Positions 13,561 to 26,572 are shown, numbered from the stretch's first letter. The stretch is 64,000 bases of DNA from Trebouxia sp. TZW2008 (GCA_002118135.1 BDIU01000371.1:254-64253); one strand, 5' to 3'. Made by a program: numbers and translations. Notes: a model not told the origin generated them from the sequence alone.

Positions 13561-14121
13561 CATTTTGAAGCCATGTATTATCCACAACTTGACTGAAACT
13601 GCAGCTGACAAGGAAGCTGAGTTCAGGCGTGCATTGACGTCCATTGCCTGTAACTGCCTTGCGTTCTGAGTCGCTGCCCTCTCGAGTGACAAAACAATGA
13701 ACGACATAAAACACAGCGCGAAACTCAAGCCGTTGGACGTACAGACGCCCAGAGCCTGCTTTTAAAAGAGTATTTGTTGACCACGTTTGGTGTTGCTCAT
13801 TGGAAACAGTCATGTCTCTGCTGACATTGCGTGGTAAAAAGAGTCACTCGACTAGTGTCTGATATCCAGCGCAATACCAACAGGCTGACAAAGTTTAAAC
13901 TTTCTTGCCATGAGCAAATGGACGCCACAACCCCAAGCTAAACCTTCGTCAGCTGCCCATGCAATTAACTGAAAGATACAGCATTCTGACCTTGTAGCTC
14001 TGCAGGTGGGCAGAGACGGCAACAACACCTCAGTGTATCGTGAACACAGCACAAGGCCTAGAAAGTGTAGACATACATGCCTCTGAACAGGGTATATTAT
14101 ACAAAGCTTTGCTGGGCTGAC
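13561..14121. other. Intergenic stretch between DGAT2 and MoxR genes
   Basis: Lies upstream of DGAT2 and downstream of the MoxR-like gene. Apart from the tail of the CpG-richer patch (to about 13700) nothing recognisable is present. Open frames here are short and lack family motifs. Confidence 0.5.
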
Positions 14122-17100
14122 TCAACCAGACCTGCCCTTACGCAAAAAGTTGAGACCGCGGTCAACGTCAGCAAGCGCATCCTGAGGATCTTGTACCAAA
14201 TTGGGACGATGAGAAAAGGGGTTAGCTTGTGATCTGAAGGAGCTGGACTTCTGCACAGCCAGCGGCCGTACCTCATCCATGGGGGCATTGCGTATCAAGT
14301 CAGCCCAGCGTTTCGGCATCTCAGTGGACATGATGACAGGATCAACCTGACCCTCAAGTGCCACCTAAATAGCACCACACAAAGCGGGTGATGAGCTTTG
14401 TATGATGCCATCACACTGGCAGTGTTCAACTTCTGTCCTATCACTTGCTACATGCAGCTCTGTCCAGCACTCTGCTTGATGCTGTCTACTTAGGTTTGTC
14501 AGTGCCTCTTATGTAGTCAGCCCAGCGCTGGGGCAGCATGTCAACAGCATTCATTGCTGATGAGCCTTCCTGAAGCACCACCTGCACAGCATGGCACACA
14601 GCCTTGCAGCTGCCCACTTCTCGCATCTTTTGTTGTGTTGATGCTAAGACAGGACACAACACTGTAGTGAAGCTGCTGGCCTGCACTTGCAATGGTTTCA
14701 TTTGTTACTTTACGCTCTAGCACAGATTGCTAGACAAATGCATGTCATGATTGACATGACTTGTAGAGCACGCATACACCCCAAAAAGTCTCACAAGATC
14801 TTGAGGTCATGTCTCAAAACCACACAAAGGGCAAGTGCTGTTTGTGTCCATCTCGACAAGATGCACGTCATTGATACTGAAAGCTCAGTAGTGACAAAAC
14901 TGCCCCCTTGCCATACAGCTGGGCACAGCCAAATTTGCGCTGTAAAAAGGCCTTGGTACAAGACAAAACAAGCTTGAAGTCAGCATCTTCTCAGAGTCCA
15001 ACATAGATGTGCAGGACACAGAGGTCACAGTCCTATGCAGCATATGTAGATATTTGCCAATGTACAGCAGTACCTGAAGGGTGATGGCTTCATCCAGTAA
15101 GCTCTCATGCGCTTTACGCGTTTTGTCCATTTTGGGTTTGAGGGTGCTGCTCACAACGCCTGACTCCTCTTTTGAGATCCACATGTTACCACCTGAGTGT
15201 CACACAAGGTCTTTGCTTACTGGCAGCAATAGGATGTCACAACAAGGTCCCTTCATCATCTCTGATTCAAGAACCTGAGTTGAGCGTCGAACCACTAGTG
15301 CAGTCAGTATCTTCTATATGGCGCTCAATTTGCTACACAAGGCCTGTCGGCCTGTCTGTCTGCCTGCCTTTGCAGACTCTTCATTTTGATATCAGCTCAT
15401 CCACTTGCAATGTCAGGCGCAAAAGCTGTGGCAACATGTTCCCACACAGAGCGTCTAATGGCAATCAGGGCCGGCAGTGTGACAAGGCGGGTTTGGCAGT
15501 GGCTCACCAACACCTGAGCCCTGGTGACTGGACTTGATGCTGACAAGCTTGTCAATTAGGCTCTCCTTCAAGGCAGTAGCTTCGGACAGCACACTCTGCA
15601 GGTTGTCCTTCTTGTCTGGATGCAGAGCTGCACAGGCTCTACCAAATATGCCTGCCAGCATCAAGTTTCAAGTCAGGCACTGACTTTTTGAGCAGCTAAT
15701 AATGCTTAGTGCACTCTCTGACATTGCATCATTTGTGAAGGCAGAAATGCTGAAATGTCCATGTAGTTGTACATAAAACAGACTTGCTAGAACAGCAAAT
15801 TTGGCAGTAGTGACAGGCATCATGCAATGCATGCTGATGGAGCAAAACATCAAGCGATGTTGTGCATGCTGTCAGTCCTGATCGGCAAAGACAAAAAGGA
15901 GCGTACTGGCTAGAATGTAGCTTGCACTCTGCAGACCATCATCTTCTGAAATCTGGCTCAGAAGGAAGTCTGTGATGCGCGGTTGTTGGTCAGGCTGCTG
16001 CCACAAGATGTGCTGCAGCAACAGGCAGTCCAGCAGACTGACACTGTCCTTGCCACTGGTGTATGCTGCCACCTACAAATGCAGCATGCCTTTCCCACAT
16101 TTCCATGAACGCAACATACTGCTTCCATTTTGCATTGCTGGCAGTTGCAGGCTCACTCTCAAACCTGCTGCTGATGTCATCAAGGCATGCAGAAAAGCTT
16201 ATGCACTGTAAAATCAATGGCTGATCCTTTTTTGTCTAGATGGCGGCTGCACATTGTTCAAGAGGCAGCAGCTGTGAGCTCTGATGCGCATTTTGACAGC
16301 ATCGCACAGCTTGCAATGTCAAGTCCCACTGTATCAAGGCAGCAGGTTGCTTCAATCTCAGGCTTTGTGAGCTACCTGCATGAGGCCAACAGCTTTGACC
16401 AGGCGCCTATCTGATACGTATACAGGTGGCTCAATCTTCTCTCGCAGGTGTGCTCTGAGGTCTGCCAGCAGTTGCCGCACCTCTGTTGGCACAGACACAT
16501 GCCGCAAGGCTTGCTGCCTGCACAGACACATTTTGCATCATCTAGGAGCTCAACACAGTTGCTATACCTGTTGATGCAAGTTTTTTGCAGCAAATCACCA
16601 GGCGTATGGCAGTCTTTGGCCTGCACCACTTGCTGCCAGGACTGCATGCGCTCAGACAAGAACACAAAGCCTTGTTGCTTGAGCACAATCATTATGTGCA
16701 ACAAAGATGCAAGACACATCCTGACTCATCAGCAGTTGATGACCAACCAGGCTGACAGTTGCAATGGCTCACCTGATCTCTTGACACTCTTCAAAAGTGA
16801 GCGCAACAGTTTCCTGAGCTGGTGCCTCAGAGCCATTGTCTGAGTGACTACTCAGCCCGGTGCCCTGCACAGACAGGCAAAGAATGATGCCAGCAACCCC
16901 ATCCAGGGTATTTGCGCAGCTACATCCTGGTCTATAGAGCACCTGTGAGTGTCTGGAAGAGATCAGGAGTACCACAAGCACATTGCAAAGAAACAAACAT
17001 CAATCAGGCTGCCTTGTAAAGCTTGAGCAGCAATGCAAGGAAACATTGCCAAGTGATCAATCTCAAGACAGCTTGTGCAAGCCTTTTGAGCTGTTTTCGT

Positions 17101-19324
17101 GTAGTGTTACAGCGACAACTTGCGGTGCAAAAGCTTTGCAGATTGACTCAAGAGAGGACGCTTGCAGAAGGTGACAGCGATGGCCAGACAATGTCGGCAG
17201 CTGCAAGGCTATGTGACAGTGTGGCAGTGGCCAGATACTCACGGCGAGGTTGTTGTCCGCAGCAGCTGCCAGCATATCTGGCAGGCCAGCATCACTGACT
17301 TGTGACACTTGTCGCCTGATGAGAAATCTGTCATAAAGGGCATCAAGTTCTTCGCTTTCTGGCAGCTCATTTGAGGCGCCCACCTGCAATGCACAGTCAA
17401 GGTCATGTGCTTGTGTAAGTGCGCTCTCAGGCCTAACAACTCACTCAGGCAAAGGCAATGTATGCTATTGACAGCCTTCAGAGCTGAAGCCACATTGAGC
17501 TATGAACCAGAAGGATTTGACAGCATGGTTGCTTTGGGGCTTTACTCAAAACCATGGTGACAGATTCAGAAACGAAACTTCAAAGTAAGTACTGAGGCCT
17601 TTTCTGTGGTAGCAGTTGTGGGAAGCACCTACCAGACATAGAAGAGGCACTTGCTCTCTGCTGGTGCCATTGTCAAACAAGCGCTCATTCAGCACTGTCA
17701 GGAGTGTATTCAGGATGGCACTGTTGGCCTTGAATATTTCATCCACAAATGCCACATTGGCCTTGGGCAGGTAGCCATCAGTTTGCCTTACATACTTGTC
17801 ATCTTCTAGAGCCCGCATGGACAAGGGACCAAACAGTTCCTGCAGGACAAGCAGACCATTTTCATCTGTATCTGGACAGATTGGATTCATTGCTTTTACA
17901 TTGCAGTGTTGACCAAAGAACACGCAGTGCATGCATGAAGTGGAAGAGCATAGGCCCAGCCTGACAGTTTATACATAAAGGTGGTCCACGTTTTGCAATT
18001 GCGCAAGCTGGCTAAGATCTGTAGCTACATGCATGATGTCTTAAGTCAGATGCAAGGCATAGCCATGACAACATGCTGCAATTCGAACGGACTCTGTGAA
18101 ACAGCTGTGACGGCAAGCGCACCTCAGGGACTGAGAAGCGTGTAAGTAGCCTTTCAAAGAAGGTGCCAGCACACAAGCGAGACAGACGCCGCCCAAGCTC
18201 ACTCTTGGCTGTGCCAGGAGGCCCAATGTACAGCACGTGCTCCTGTGACAGAGCTGCCAGAAGCAGCAGTCGCACCTATGACAAGATGTGGAAGGCATTC
18301 AGCTTCTATGCTACACACAGTCAGGTGTGTATAGCTTGCATTTGGCATGTGTTGTGTTTGTGCTCGGCAGGTGCGCCTTTGCATTTCAGGCTGGTCATGC
18401 TCATGCAAGTACAGCTCATGCAAGTAAACAACACGGGCTGGTGCTGGCTCCTGACCAATAGACCTGCAAAGCAGATTGTTGATAAATTTGATGTCAACAT
18501 GCAAGGGCATAACAGCATCTCGCCTCAGTGTCTCGCTCAACAAGTCCCTGCTGCATGAGCTGTATAGCTCTGTCTAGTCGCGACCTGAGCTTTGCAGTTT
18601 TGTCACTTGCAGATGCTGCATCACTGCTATTATGCGCCATGGCTTGACTGCTGATGGCTTTGCTAACGGCCTTCATCTCCTTCTCGGCTGCTGCTTTCAG
18701 TTGGGCAGTCTGCAGAATGTACAAGCTTGCATTCCGCTACGGAGCAATGCATCACAGTTTGGCTTATGGCATCGCCACGTCTAGGCCACACGATCAACAT
18801 TCTGGGCGCACACAGCAGTGGCTGAAGTCTGAATGAGCATCACCTGTGAAGTCCTTGCAGACTCCTTCTGCTCTTGCGTGAGGACGGCAGAGTCTGCATC
18901 AAAAAGGTCATAAATGAATGTGCACAGGAATACCAAATAATGTGCAAGTGCCCGACCGGGCTCTTTCTGTTATGCAATCTGTTATTGCACAGCCTGAGGA
19001 GCGTACCATCTTTTGCTTGAACTCGCAGACGGGCTGATCGCTCTTGCCTGCATCAGTGCCACAGCTCAACATCGTGTAATGTGCTTTTCAAGTCGTCACA
19101 GCATTGTCTGCATACCTGCGAAGCTGTCTTCCTGGCACGAGCCGGGCAAATTGATCGTGACACGAGGGCCGGGCCGGCACTGTGCTGCAAGGTGCACAGC
19201 GCACCTGCATCGCTGCAGAGCTCATACTGCAAGCTTCATGCACGCATCGAGGTGTTACGCTCGCAATTTTGGCCGAGACTACTGGATGGAGTGGAAAGCC
19301 CGTGTCTTTGGTTTCAGAGCGCAT
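14122..19324 (-). CDS. MoxR/RavA-type AAA+ ATPase, probably plastid-targeted
   Basis: A MoxR-family AAA+ ATPase, a class that remodels or activates protein complexes. In transcription order: a Ser/Ala/Arg-rich N-terminus (exon ending near 19110) that reads as a chloroplast transit peptide and joins at RVQAKDD (19035/18898); a linker with LKAAAEKEMKAVSKA; LMQQGLVERDTEA leading into LLLAAL; Walker A GPPGTAKSELG (about 18200-18225); Walker B VAFVDEIFKANS (about 17740-17765); VGASNELP...ALYDRFLIR; the lid segment YVSDRRLVKAVGLMQ (about 16380-16425) and AAYTSGKDSVSLLDCLLLQH; then C-terminal helical exons. The stop used here is the TGA at 14122-14124. In-frame ATGs at 19324, 19225 and 19210 are possible starts; the last two give the more typical transit peptide. 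The 3' end is duplicated (see 14484-14580). The client complex is unknown. It shares a CpG-rich head-to-head region with the bZIP gene. Confidence 0.88.
14484..14580 (-). other. Duplicated alternative terminal exon of the MoxR-like gene
   Basis: Read on the minus strand, a GCAG acceptor is followed by a frame beginning VVLQEGSSAMNAVDMLPQRW and ADYIRG, closing with a TAG at about 14491. The next exon downstream (from about 14364) also follows an AG acceptor in the same phase and begins VALEGQ, then EMPKRWADLIRN. The two are clear copies, about 217 bp apart. Using this exon gives a shorter C-terminus; skipping it gives the longer one ending at 14122. It may be a true alternative last exon or a relic. 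Confidence 0.6.
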
Positions 19325-20280
19325 CTGTCTTGGTCACATGCATGCAAGTAGCCAAGGAATGTGTGAAAGCTGGCCACCTTGAATACACAAAGCAGAGAAG
19401 TTATCTCACAGACACTGTCATGTCATGCCATCCCAGCAGCCTCTGAGGTAGTTCATGTTGAGCAGGAAACAAACTGCTGCATACATGGGCTTTTTGGTTG
19501 AGTCAGACTTTACTCCAAACTTGAGGTTTTGTGTGAGGAGAAACACGCCTGAGCAATGGGACCCTCCCGACGATAGCCAGGAGGCAGGCAGTGCTTTGCT
19601 GCTGAAAGCTAGTGTGAATCTCAATTGCCAAAGTCTGTACACCCTCCTGATGATCAGACAAGACTGAACAATGTGCCGAGCATGCCATGAGGGCTGCATT
19701 GCTGCCATCTCAGCATCTGACGTTGGGGGCGCTGCAGCAAGATGCACATGCATGATTTCAGAAGGTATGGCAAGCACTGACTCCTAGCATCAGCTGGGCC
19801 CTGCAGGTCAGGGCGGAATGGTTCAACTTTCGATTTCCTGCAAAGCTTCCCTTGTCACACAGCCTTGCACTGAGAGCAGCAAGAGCTTGACCTAAACAAC
19901 TGAAATGGGCACCATGCGAAAGGCTATGCCTTTGTTTGATGCGGGTTAAGTACATGCGTTCTGCCGCATGACCTGTCTCTCGGTCAGAGGTTGTCGGATC
20001 TGGGTAAACGGCGGTCGTCTGCACCGCGCTTTGAGACCACCAAAAGCAGTGCTTGCAACTGCATACCCATGTCATCAGCAAGGCCGGACCTTGGCGTGCT
20101 GTCGGAAGCCGTCTCTGCACAGCTTTCAGCTTCTGCACAACCAGCTTCCACCGAGCAAAACCAAGCGTCCTCGGGTCACTCCGGCCAGCAGTCCAATGTC
20201 GCAGAACCGTTCACACGGTCGCACAGTGCATCGCAAGGCCGTCCGGTTGATACGAAAAGCAAGGCTCCAGGACCCTGGGT
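19050..20280. promoter_or_regulatory. CpG-richer bidirectional promoter region, MoxR / bZIP
   Basis: The 5' exon of the MoxR-like gene (-) and the first exon of the bZIP gene (+) face each other here. CpG is dense at 19110-19300 and again at 19960-20280, with a CpG-poorer middle. That suggests two promoters in one divergent region rather than one shared core. No TATA-like box stands out. Confidence 0.4.
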
Positions 20281-22702
20281 GGTAAGTGACCCTCAGAATG
20301 CACTGCTTTTGTGATTTTGCATAGTTGCTGTGTGTAAAAAAGCTGTGTTTTGGTGCAGGTGAGCAACCGTAAGGTCCAAAAGCGGTACAGAGATCGTCAG
20401 AAGGTTTGCATCTTACTTCATGTGGCCTTCAGTAATCTGCTTTGACTTGCCATTATATGCATGCATTTCACATACAACACCAGAGCAAAATGGAAATTGC
20501 TGCAGGCAGAGAAAGTCACAATGGAGCATCAATTGGCAGAGCTCACAGCCCAGTTGCAAGCAATGCACGTGCAGAACACTGAGCTTTCAGGGCTGAATGA
20601 CACTCTGGAGAAGGCTGTGGTTTTCAAGGACCATGAAGTAGCAGACCTTCAAGAACGTAACAATGTGCGTAGTGTTTATAACTATCACTGCAACCCTTAT
20701 TACAGCACATGCTGCTGAAGCTGCCGGTGCCTCTATGACTATATTGCTTTGTGCACATGCATATGAGCATATTTAATGCTCAAAAAAGTGTAGACATGAC
20801 GCAGGCCATGGACACAGCTGCCAAACCAGCTTCAGAAGCCCAACCACCATCAGCTGACCCACGCAAAGATTCTGTCATAGCACATGCTCCTCAAAACGTC
20901 ATTCAAGCGTACAAGAGCATTGTGAAGGGCATGGTGGGCCTGATGCTAAAGCTTAGTCAGGAAGGGCCCTCACCTGCCCTCACACAAGAGCTCAGCATGG
21001 CAGCCAACTCCCTGGTATGGATTTTTGTTGAGCTGAATGTTGTTGAGCACCAGTCAATGGTAATGCACTTGGGCGTTGCTGCTGTCACTGCAAGATTGGC
21101 TATTTTGCAGCAGTGTGTGGTGGTACACATTTCCTTTGGCTGTAATGATTTGTGATCATAGCAACACTGCAAAACACAGTTGGTGTATGCAGATTACGCT
21201 GTTCATGCGCACCTTCATCTTTAGCGCTCATGAGGGAGCAAGGCTGATGAAGGCCAACCTAGAGCATGATCACTATCAAGCAGGTGCTGTGGTCAGCCCA
21301 CATGATGATCCCAAGCAGTTCTGGCAAGCTGTCACGGTCAGTACTGCATGTGACATTGCTATATGATGAGGCGGATGAGCAGCAAAGCTTGTATGGGTCA
21401 TACAACATAATGTGGCTTCATCACGCTTAATATGGCAGCATGCACATGTCATTCCCTGAATGCCTACTTTCTGCTGTTGCGCATGTGTTTACACGATCCA
21501 ACAGTACAGCACCAGCAAGCAAGAAGCCAATGATTCTGTCCTGTTGCAATGTTGTGCTGTATAGCAATCTGACATTGCTGATGACTTGCAGCAACTTGTG
21601 CTACAGGATCGGTTGGAGCTGCGACCTGAACAGAGACGTGAAATGATCAACCTGCGTACTCATTTCTTGCAGTCATTAGCTGACTGTCATGAGGCACGAC
21701 AGGCAATTTGTCTGGGGTTGCAGAAGGTAAGCACAACAGTGCCTTGGTCATGTGCTGCCATCTGCTAAACGTGCAATTGTCACAAGATGGTAGCCAAATA
21801 TAGGAACTTGCTTTCTTTTCTGGCCTCATCTGTCAAGCCATCCTGTATCTGTGTCTTCAAACGCTCTGCTGGCTTTGGTGCAATATCAACAGTTGCGTCT
21901 CTGCAGGGTACACAGAAGGTTCAGACTGCATACGTCAACATTGACACAGACGCTCAGGCATATGTTGCTTCTATGCTGGAAGTACACCATGAGAGCAGAC
22001 AGTTGAGAGCAAATTTGCGCAAGCAGCACAGGATCTGGATGGACTTCTATGCGACAATTTTCAGGGTACAGCACCTGTGCTTTGGCTTGTTCACAATGTT
22101 GCTGAGTTTGTCTTGACTGAATGTCAAAGAAGCTGTTGAGATCAAGCACAGGCCTTGCAGTGCAACCTGAGCGATGCGTCAGCATTCCAATGCATTGTGT
22201 TTGTGCATGCATGGTGGTAGCTGGTATAGCTGTAGCAATCACTTGAGGTGTTATTGTGGAGTGCAGCTTTGGGATGCTCGGCAGAATTGCTGCGCAGCAG
22301 TTCACAGTTTCCCCAGATTCCCAGATCTGCTTGCCATCTCTTCCTGTGTCACCATCACAGAGGCTTCAGGCATGGATGGCAGTCAACCGCCTGGCGACAA
22401 AAACTTCCGCACGCACAAAGCAGAAATGAAGAGATCCCCAAAGTTTACACACAGACTGCTGGAGGAAAGTTAGGGTATTGCAATGTGTCTCTGCCCTCAG
22501 CAGAGGCATTTGAGCTGCATTGCAGCTTCCAGCTTGCTTTTGTTGTGTCAACGCACTGTGTACATGTGTAAATTGACTGAATGACTCCCTGCGCTCATAT
22601 CAACAATGGTGTATATCATTGTACAACCTCAACTTGTCAGGTGAGAGGCTCAAGAGTGTGTATGACTTTGCTTCTTCTGGTGCTATCAGTCCAGGAGAGT
22701 AG
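20069..22702 (+). CDS. bZIP transcription factor
   Basis: Exon 1 (from the ATG at 20069) is Ser/Ala/Gln-rich. Exon 2 encodes the basic region NRKVQKRYRDRQK, matching the bZIP pattern N-x7-R. The acceptor at about 20505 joins it in phase to AEKVTMEHQLAEL and TAQLQAM, giving Met/Leu at five successive heptad d positions, a short leucine zipper. Later exons (about 20790-21015, 21192-21340, 21591-21725, 21906-22062 and 22261-22350) encode a helical C-terminal region with FMRTFIFSAHEGARL, RLELRPEQRREM and a VHSFPRFPDLLAI segment. The last exon probably reads ERLKSVYDFASSG and stops at the TAG at 22700-22702; that final join is the weakest. It should act in the nucleus as a dimer on ACGT-type sites, by family analogy. 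Targets are unknown. Confidence 0.85.
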
Positions 22703-23229
22703 ATACAAAGTCAGCTTCAAGCTAGTTGCAAGTGCGTATCAGAATCAGCAATAGGTGGCTCGAAAGCTGTTCGAGATCTTCAACTCTTATTACGCGTTTT
22801 TTGATTTGTCGAATGATGTGAAGTGGCATCTGAAAGTCCTGCCATGTGCCACAGTACTAGTGGCATTGCATACATTCTGCTGATCTGGGAGCCCATACTA
22901 TGGAGTTGGACACATTTTCCAGTTGCTGAATCTGCAGTAATGCTGCATGCGATATCAAGTATTATATTTGCCAATTTGGATCGTTGTAGTCCACCCAACG
23001 TGCATGATGCTAGCCCTACAATGATATGGGAGCGTCAGGAACCGTTATGGCCATGGTGGATCCAACGCTTTGCTGTAGTGCAGTTTGTGCAGCAGCAGAT
23101 CTTCCAACAGCAGTGGCCTGCCATCGCTCTCAGCATCGCTGAGCTTCTGAGCAGACCCTGGAGCAGGCCAGCGTATGGTCACGAGGTTTATCTGAGCTTA
23201 CATCCTGGTTATTAATGTGGATTTTGCCG
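22703..23229. other. Intergenic stretch, nothing recognised
   Basis: Between the bZIP stop and the CpG-rich 5' region of the PAP2 gene. It contains open frames on both strands with no recognisable motif and no convincing exon series. It probably holds the bZIP 3' UTR. Confidence 0.45.
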
Positions 23230-23640
23230 TAATGGCAGGAAGCGCTGCGTTGCTGACAAACGCAAAGCGATGGCCGAAGTCTTGAACGCAGCGACAATCT
23301 CAACAGTAGAGTTCGTTTTGTTGGCTTGCGCTGCTTTGTGACAAATGTTTGGCTATGTTGCGTGTCAGGCGGGCTTTCAGTGCGGCAGTTGCTGATCACT
23401 TCGTCGTTGGCTTTGTCAGGCCTCGACGCTCTTGCCGCGGGAAGTGACACAAAAGTCGGTCGCAACATCAATCCAGACCGACAGCAGCCAAAGCAAGTAG
23501 GGTGGACCTATAGCCGGGACCGTTCCGGCTTTAGCCCTACCTGGTGGATCCTGTTGCTTCGCCCACTTTCTTTACGCAGAGCTGCCTGCTAGTCGCACCG
23601 TAACATGGACGGGGCGGACATGAGGTACTGGAAAAGAGTA
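23230..23640 (+). promoter_or_regulatory. CpG-richer 5' region of the PAP2 gene
   Basis: CpG is frequent from about 23240 to 23620, ending at the short first exon of the PAP2 gene (23605-23624). A near-palindromic stretch occurs at 23510-23545 (GGTGGACC...GGGACCGTTCCGGC...CTGGTGGATCC). I infer the promoter and 5' UTR. An 88-codon frame inside it (23329-23592) has no recognisable similarity. Confidence 0.4.
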
Positions 23641-25693
23641 TCCTCGTATCTCGCATGGTTAGCGTTTTTCCTACAGTTGCAATCAGCAGTACCTACTTAG
23701 GCTCTTTCTGCTTGCAGACAATCCACTCAGTCGTGGGTCCAACCTCTGCCACCTGAGACCAGTCAACAGGTGAGCTATGTTGGTCAAGATGTGTTGACTG
23801 CAACAGTATAGCTGATGCATGTACAAGCTGGCATCTCAGGCTGATCTGCAGCACAGCTGACTGTGCTCAGTGCAGGCCGTCCCAGCTCAGCCATTTGTGC
23901 CGATCAGTTTGCCATCTGCTGCTTCAATGCACACACCTGCAATGCAAACACCCAGGAAACCACCACGTAGCATATCATTTGGGCCGCTGCCCCCAGATGC
24001 ACGCTTTGCAAAGCCGTCAAACCCTTCCATGGCATCAGGATTTGGCAGAAGCAGCAGAGCCAGCGTAGAGACTGACTTAGCCATTGCTCAGGCACCTCGC
24101 TTAGGTTCAGCTTCATCTGGCAGCTGGCATGTCAGAGACATTGACTGGCGCTTTGCAATCACAGCACAGCATTATGGCACCCTGATCTTCACCCTCGGCA
24201 TTGTCATTGCCCTTGGCATTCTGCACTGGAGAGGAGGCCCAAAGCACAGGCCTGTCTTCCTGTACGATGCCTCAATCAGCTACATCAGTGCTGGAGACAC
24301 TGTGCCAGCATCAGCAGCAGCCCTTGTTCCCTTCGCCTCCCTCTTCATCACATTGTGTTTCTATGAGCTGTGGGTCTACAAGTACGAGAATTGGCACATC
24401 ACCAATGCAGTTGCCACCATCATTCACTTCATGCTGGACGGCCTTTGCGCGTTTGTGACAGTGGCCACCTTTACAGAGGCCACCAAGCTAGCTGCTGGCA
24501 GGCTCAGGCCTGACTTCTTCCAGCAGTGTCAGCCTGTTGGAGTGAACTGGACCAGCGGACCAGTGCTGCTGGGTCAGTCTGATGTGCGCTGTCCAGCAGA
24601 TTCCTCACATGACGGCCGCAAAAGCTTCTGCTCCGGTCACTCATCCACCAGCGCAGTCCTTGTAGCATACAACATCGCCTACTTGCTCTGGGCAGGTGTG
24701 TTCTTCCACATTCTCCTTGATGCATATTGGCCAGTCTTGCTTACAACACCAAGCATATTGCAATATCACAAGCAGAGAAGTACTATGCTGTTGTTGCATG
24801 CGGAACAGCAACATGTAGAAGGCCTGCTATTGGATACTCAGAGCCTTGTGTCAAGGTCTTGCTCAGGTTGTGTCTGAATGCTGTTGTTAACATGCAACAG
24901 CACACCTGCACACACTGTGGTACTATTTGTGGTCCCAAAAGCATTGTCAGGAGGCTGCTACTGCTCCTGTATGCACCTGGCAGGGTCATTTACACTTCTC
25001 CCTAGCAAGCATGTTGAAGATGTTCATGACCATTTTGTTGTGATGGGTGCTAACGTTTTGATGAGTGCTTTCCGGTGTTTGCAGGTTACATTAGAGGGGA
25101 TGATGCCGCCTTCATGGGTCTTGACAAGAGGACAGGCTGGAGAGGTGGTCGCCGCCTGCTGCGTGAGCTTGGTCATGGTGCCTACCTCATGTGGATGCTG
25201 CTCAACTTTGTCTTCACCTGGGCTGTGGGTGTCAGCAGATTCACTGACAACAAGCACAACATCTCAGACATCTTGGGCGGCTGGTTTCTGGGCTTTGCCT
25301 TTGCAGTGATCTATGCTGTCAGGAGCACATGCCTCCACAAATACGTGGTGATGCACAATGTACATGAGATTGAGGACTTGCAGCGGAGCACTGCAACGCG
25401 TCCAGGTGGGATTCTTGTTTTCAGTTGTGGTCATGCAGAATGCTTGTGTGATTATTTTGTCGGGTATGCACCAACCTCTCTCAGCATGTCATCTGCATGC
25501 TTGCCCACATCTCTGATGCATCACCACACAAGCGCACCTGCTTGCCATGCATTTTGCTTGCCCGATAGTACACAGGGGAAAGCAAGAAAGAAACAAGCAA
25601 GGTTTCCTGTTCTGCAACAGTACTGCATTCATAAGAGATGCTTACCAACCCCTGTTGCTACCTGTTGCAGACGTAGAGGTGTCAGACATCTGA
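23605..25693 (+). CDS. PAP2-type lipid phosphate phosphatase
   Basis: Predicted membrane phosphatase that hydrolyses phosphatidate or related lipid phosphates to diacylglycerol and phosphate. Five exons are resolved: 23605-23624, 23718-23769, 23876-24695, 25085-25405 and 25671-25693, giving 411 residues. All three catalytic signatures are present: K-x6-RP as KLAAGRLRP (about residues 228-236), SGH in FCSGHSST (about 277-279) and SR-x5-H-x3-D as SRFTDNKHNISD (about 348-359). Residues about 1-100 are polar and Pro/Ser-rich, likely cytosolic; hydrophobic spans follow near 125-140, 172-188, 200-222, 285-297 and 330-345, with a last one after the third signature (ILGGWFLGFAFAVIYAV). The tail DVEVSDI stops at the TGA at 25691. 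The N-terminal extension is longer than in minimal LPP proteins. Its product would feed DGAT2, encoded 10 kb away. Confidence 0.93.
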
Positions 25694-26572
25694 TTGCTCA
25701 ATTTTCAGCATAGGCGCTTACCCTGGGCTCTGAAGACACAGAAGACAGCTTGATAGATGTGAATGAATGTGGCAACTTGTATTTTGGTGTCAGCCTTGGC
25801 ATGTACACTACTCGAGGCCAATAACCACATCACAGCATATGCAACACATGACTCTAGTGGCCCCCTTACATGCTGTGCAATAGGCACTTGTGTCGTGTGA
25901 CATGCAAGTTCAAGTGATCAAAGCTGCATCAAAGTTGCAGCTTACTCTCGTTGACACAAGCTTGCGCTGAGAGTATCCCTGTTCTGAGAGGTGTGTGGTG
26001 AGCATATATATTGGCTTGGCGCTCCAGTGCCATGATGCTAGCGTGCTTTGCTTTGAACCGCAATTGGCATTGCCACTGGACTGATTGCGAAATATTTGTG
26101 TTGGAACAATCTTATTTCAATGCAAAAGCAGCATGCGGTTGCAGAATGAAGCATTGGGTCCGAAATGAAAGCATTTACACTGCACATACAATGACAACGC
26201 CAATGGCAGAATGCATACTATGATGGTTGAGTCAATCAGATTACAAGTTCTCAAACTGTCAAGCGTCGGCAGCTCGGCCAAGATCCTGTACAGCTGCATG
26301 TGTGACCTACATGTCAGGCAAGCTCGGTTGCAACTGAGGCAGGAGGGCATGCCTTTGCAACTTCAGATGCTGGTGCGCCACAGCATTGTTGACATGTCCC
26401 TACCAAATTCTGTTTGCTCTGCTCAATTGCTGCAAGACTGGACAGCATCCGACAAACTCTATCATCTAGGGAGACCAAACAAGTAAGTACACTATCTAAG
26501 CAATTCGCAGTACAAGCTGCAGCAGTACAACAAAAACTTACCAAATACTGCACAAGAGGTGACGACAAACTA
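25694..26572. other. Convergent intergenic region, PAP2 / phosphatase
   Basis: PAP2 (+) and the tyrosine-phosphatase-like gene (-) converge here, so both 3' UTRs are expected. No further coding exon was supported. A minus-strand frame at 26314-26664 overlaps the phosphatase end but lacks family motifs. Confidence 0.45.

Noticed and set aside
20486..20504. Earlier acceptor for the bZIP zipper exon (CACCAG)
   Set aside because: It puts the basic region and zipper in different frames. The CTGCAG about 20 bp downstream keeps phase 0 and correct heptad spacing.
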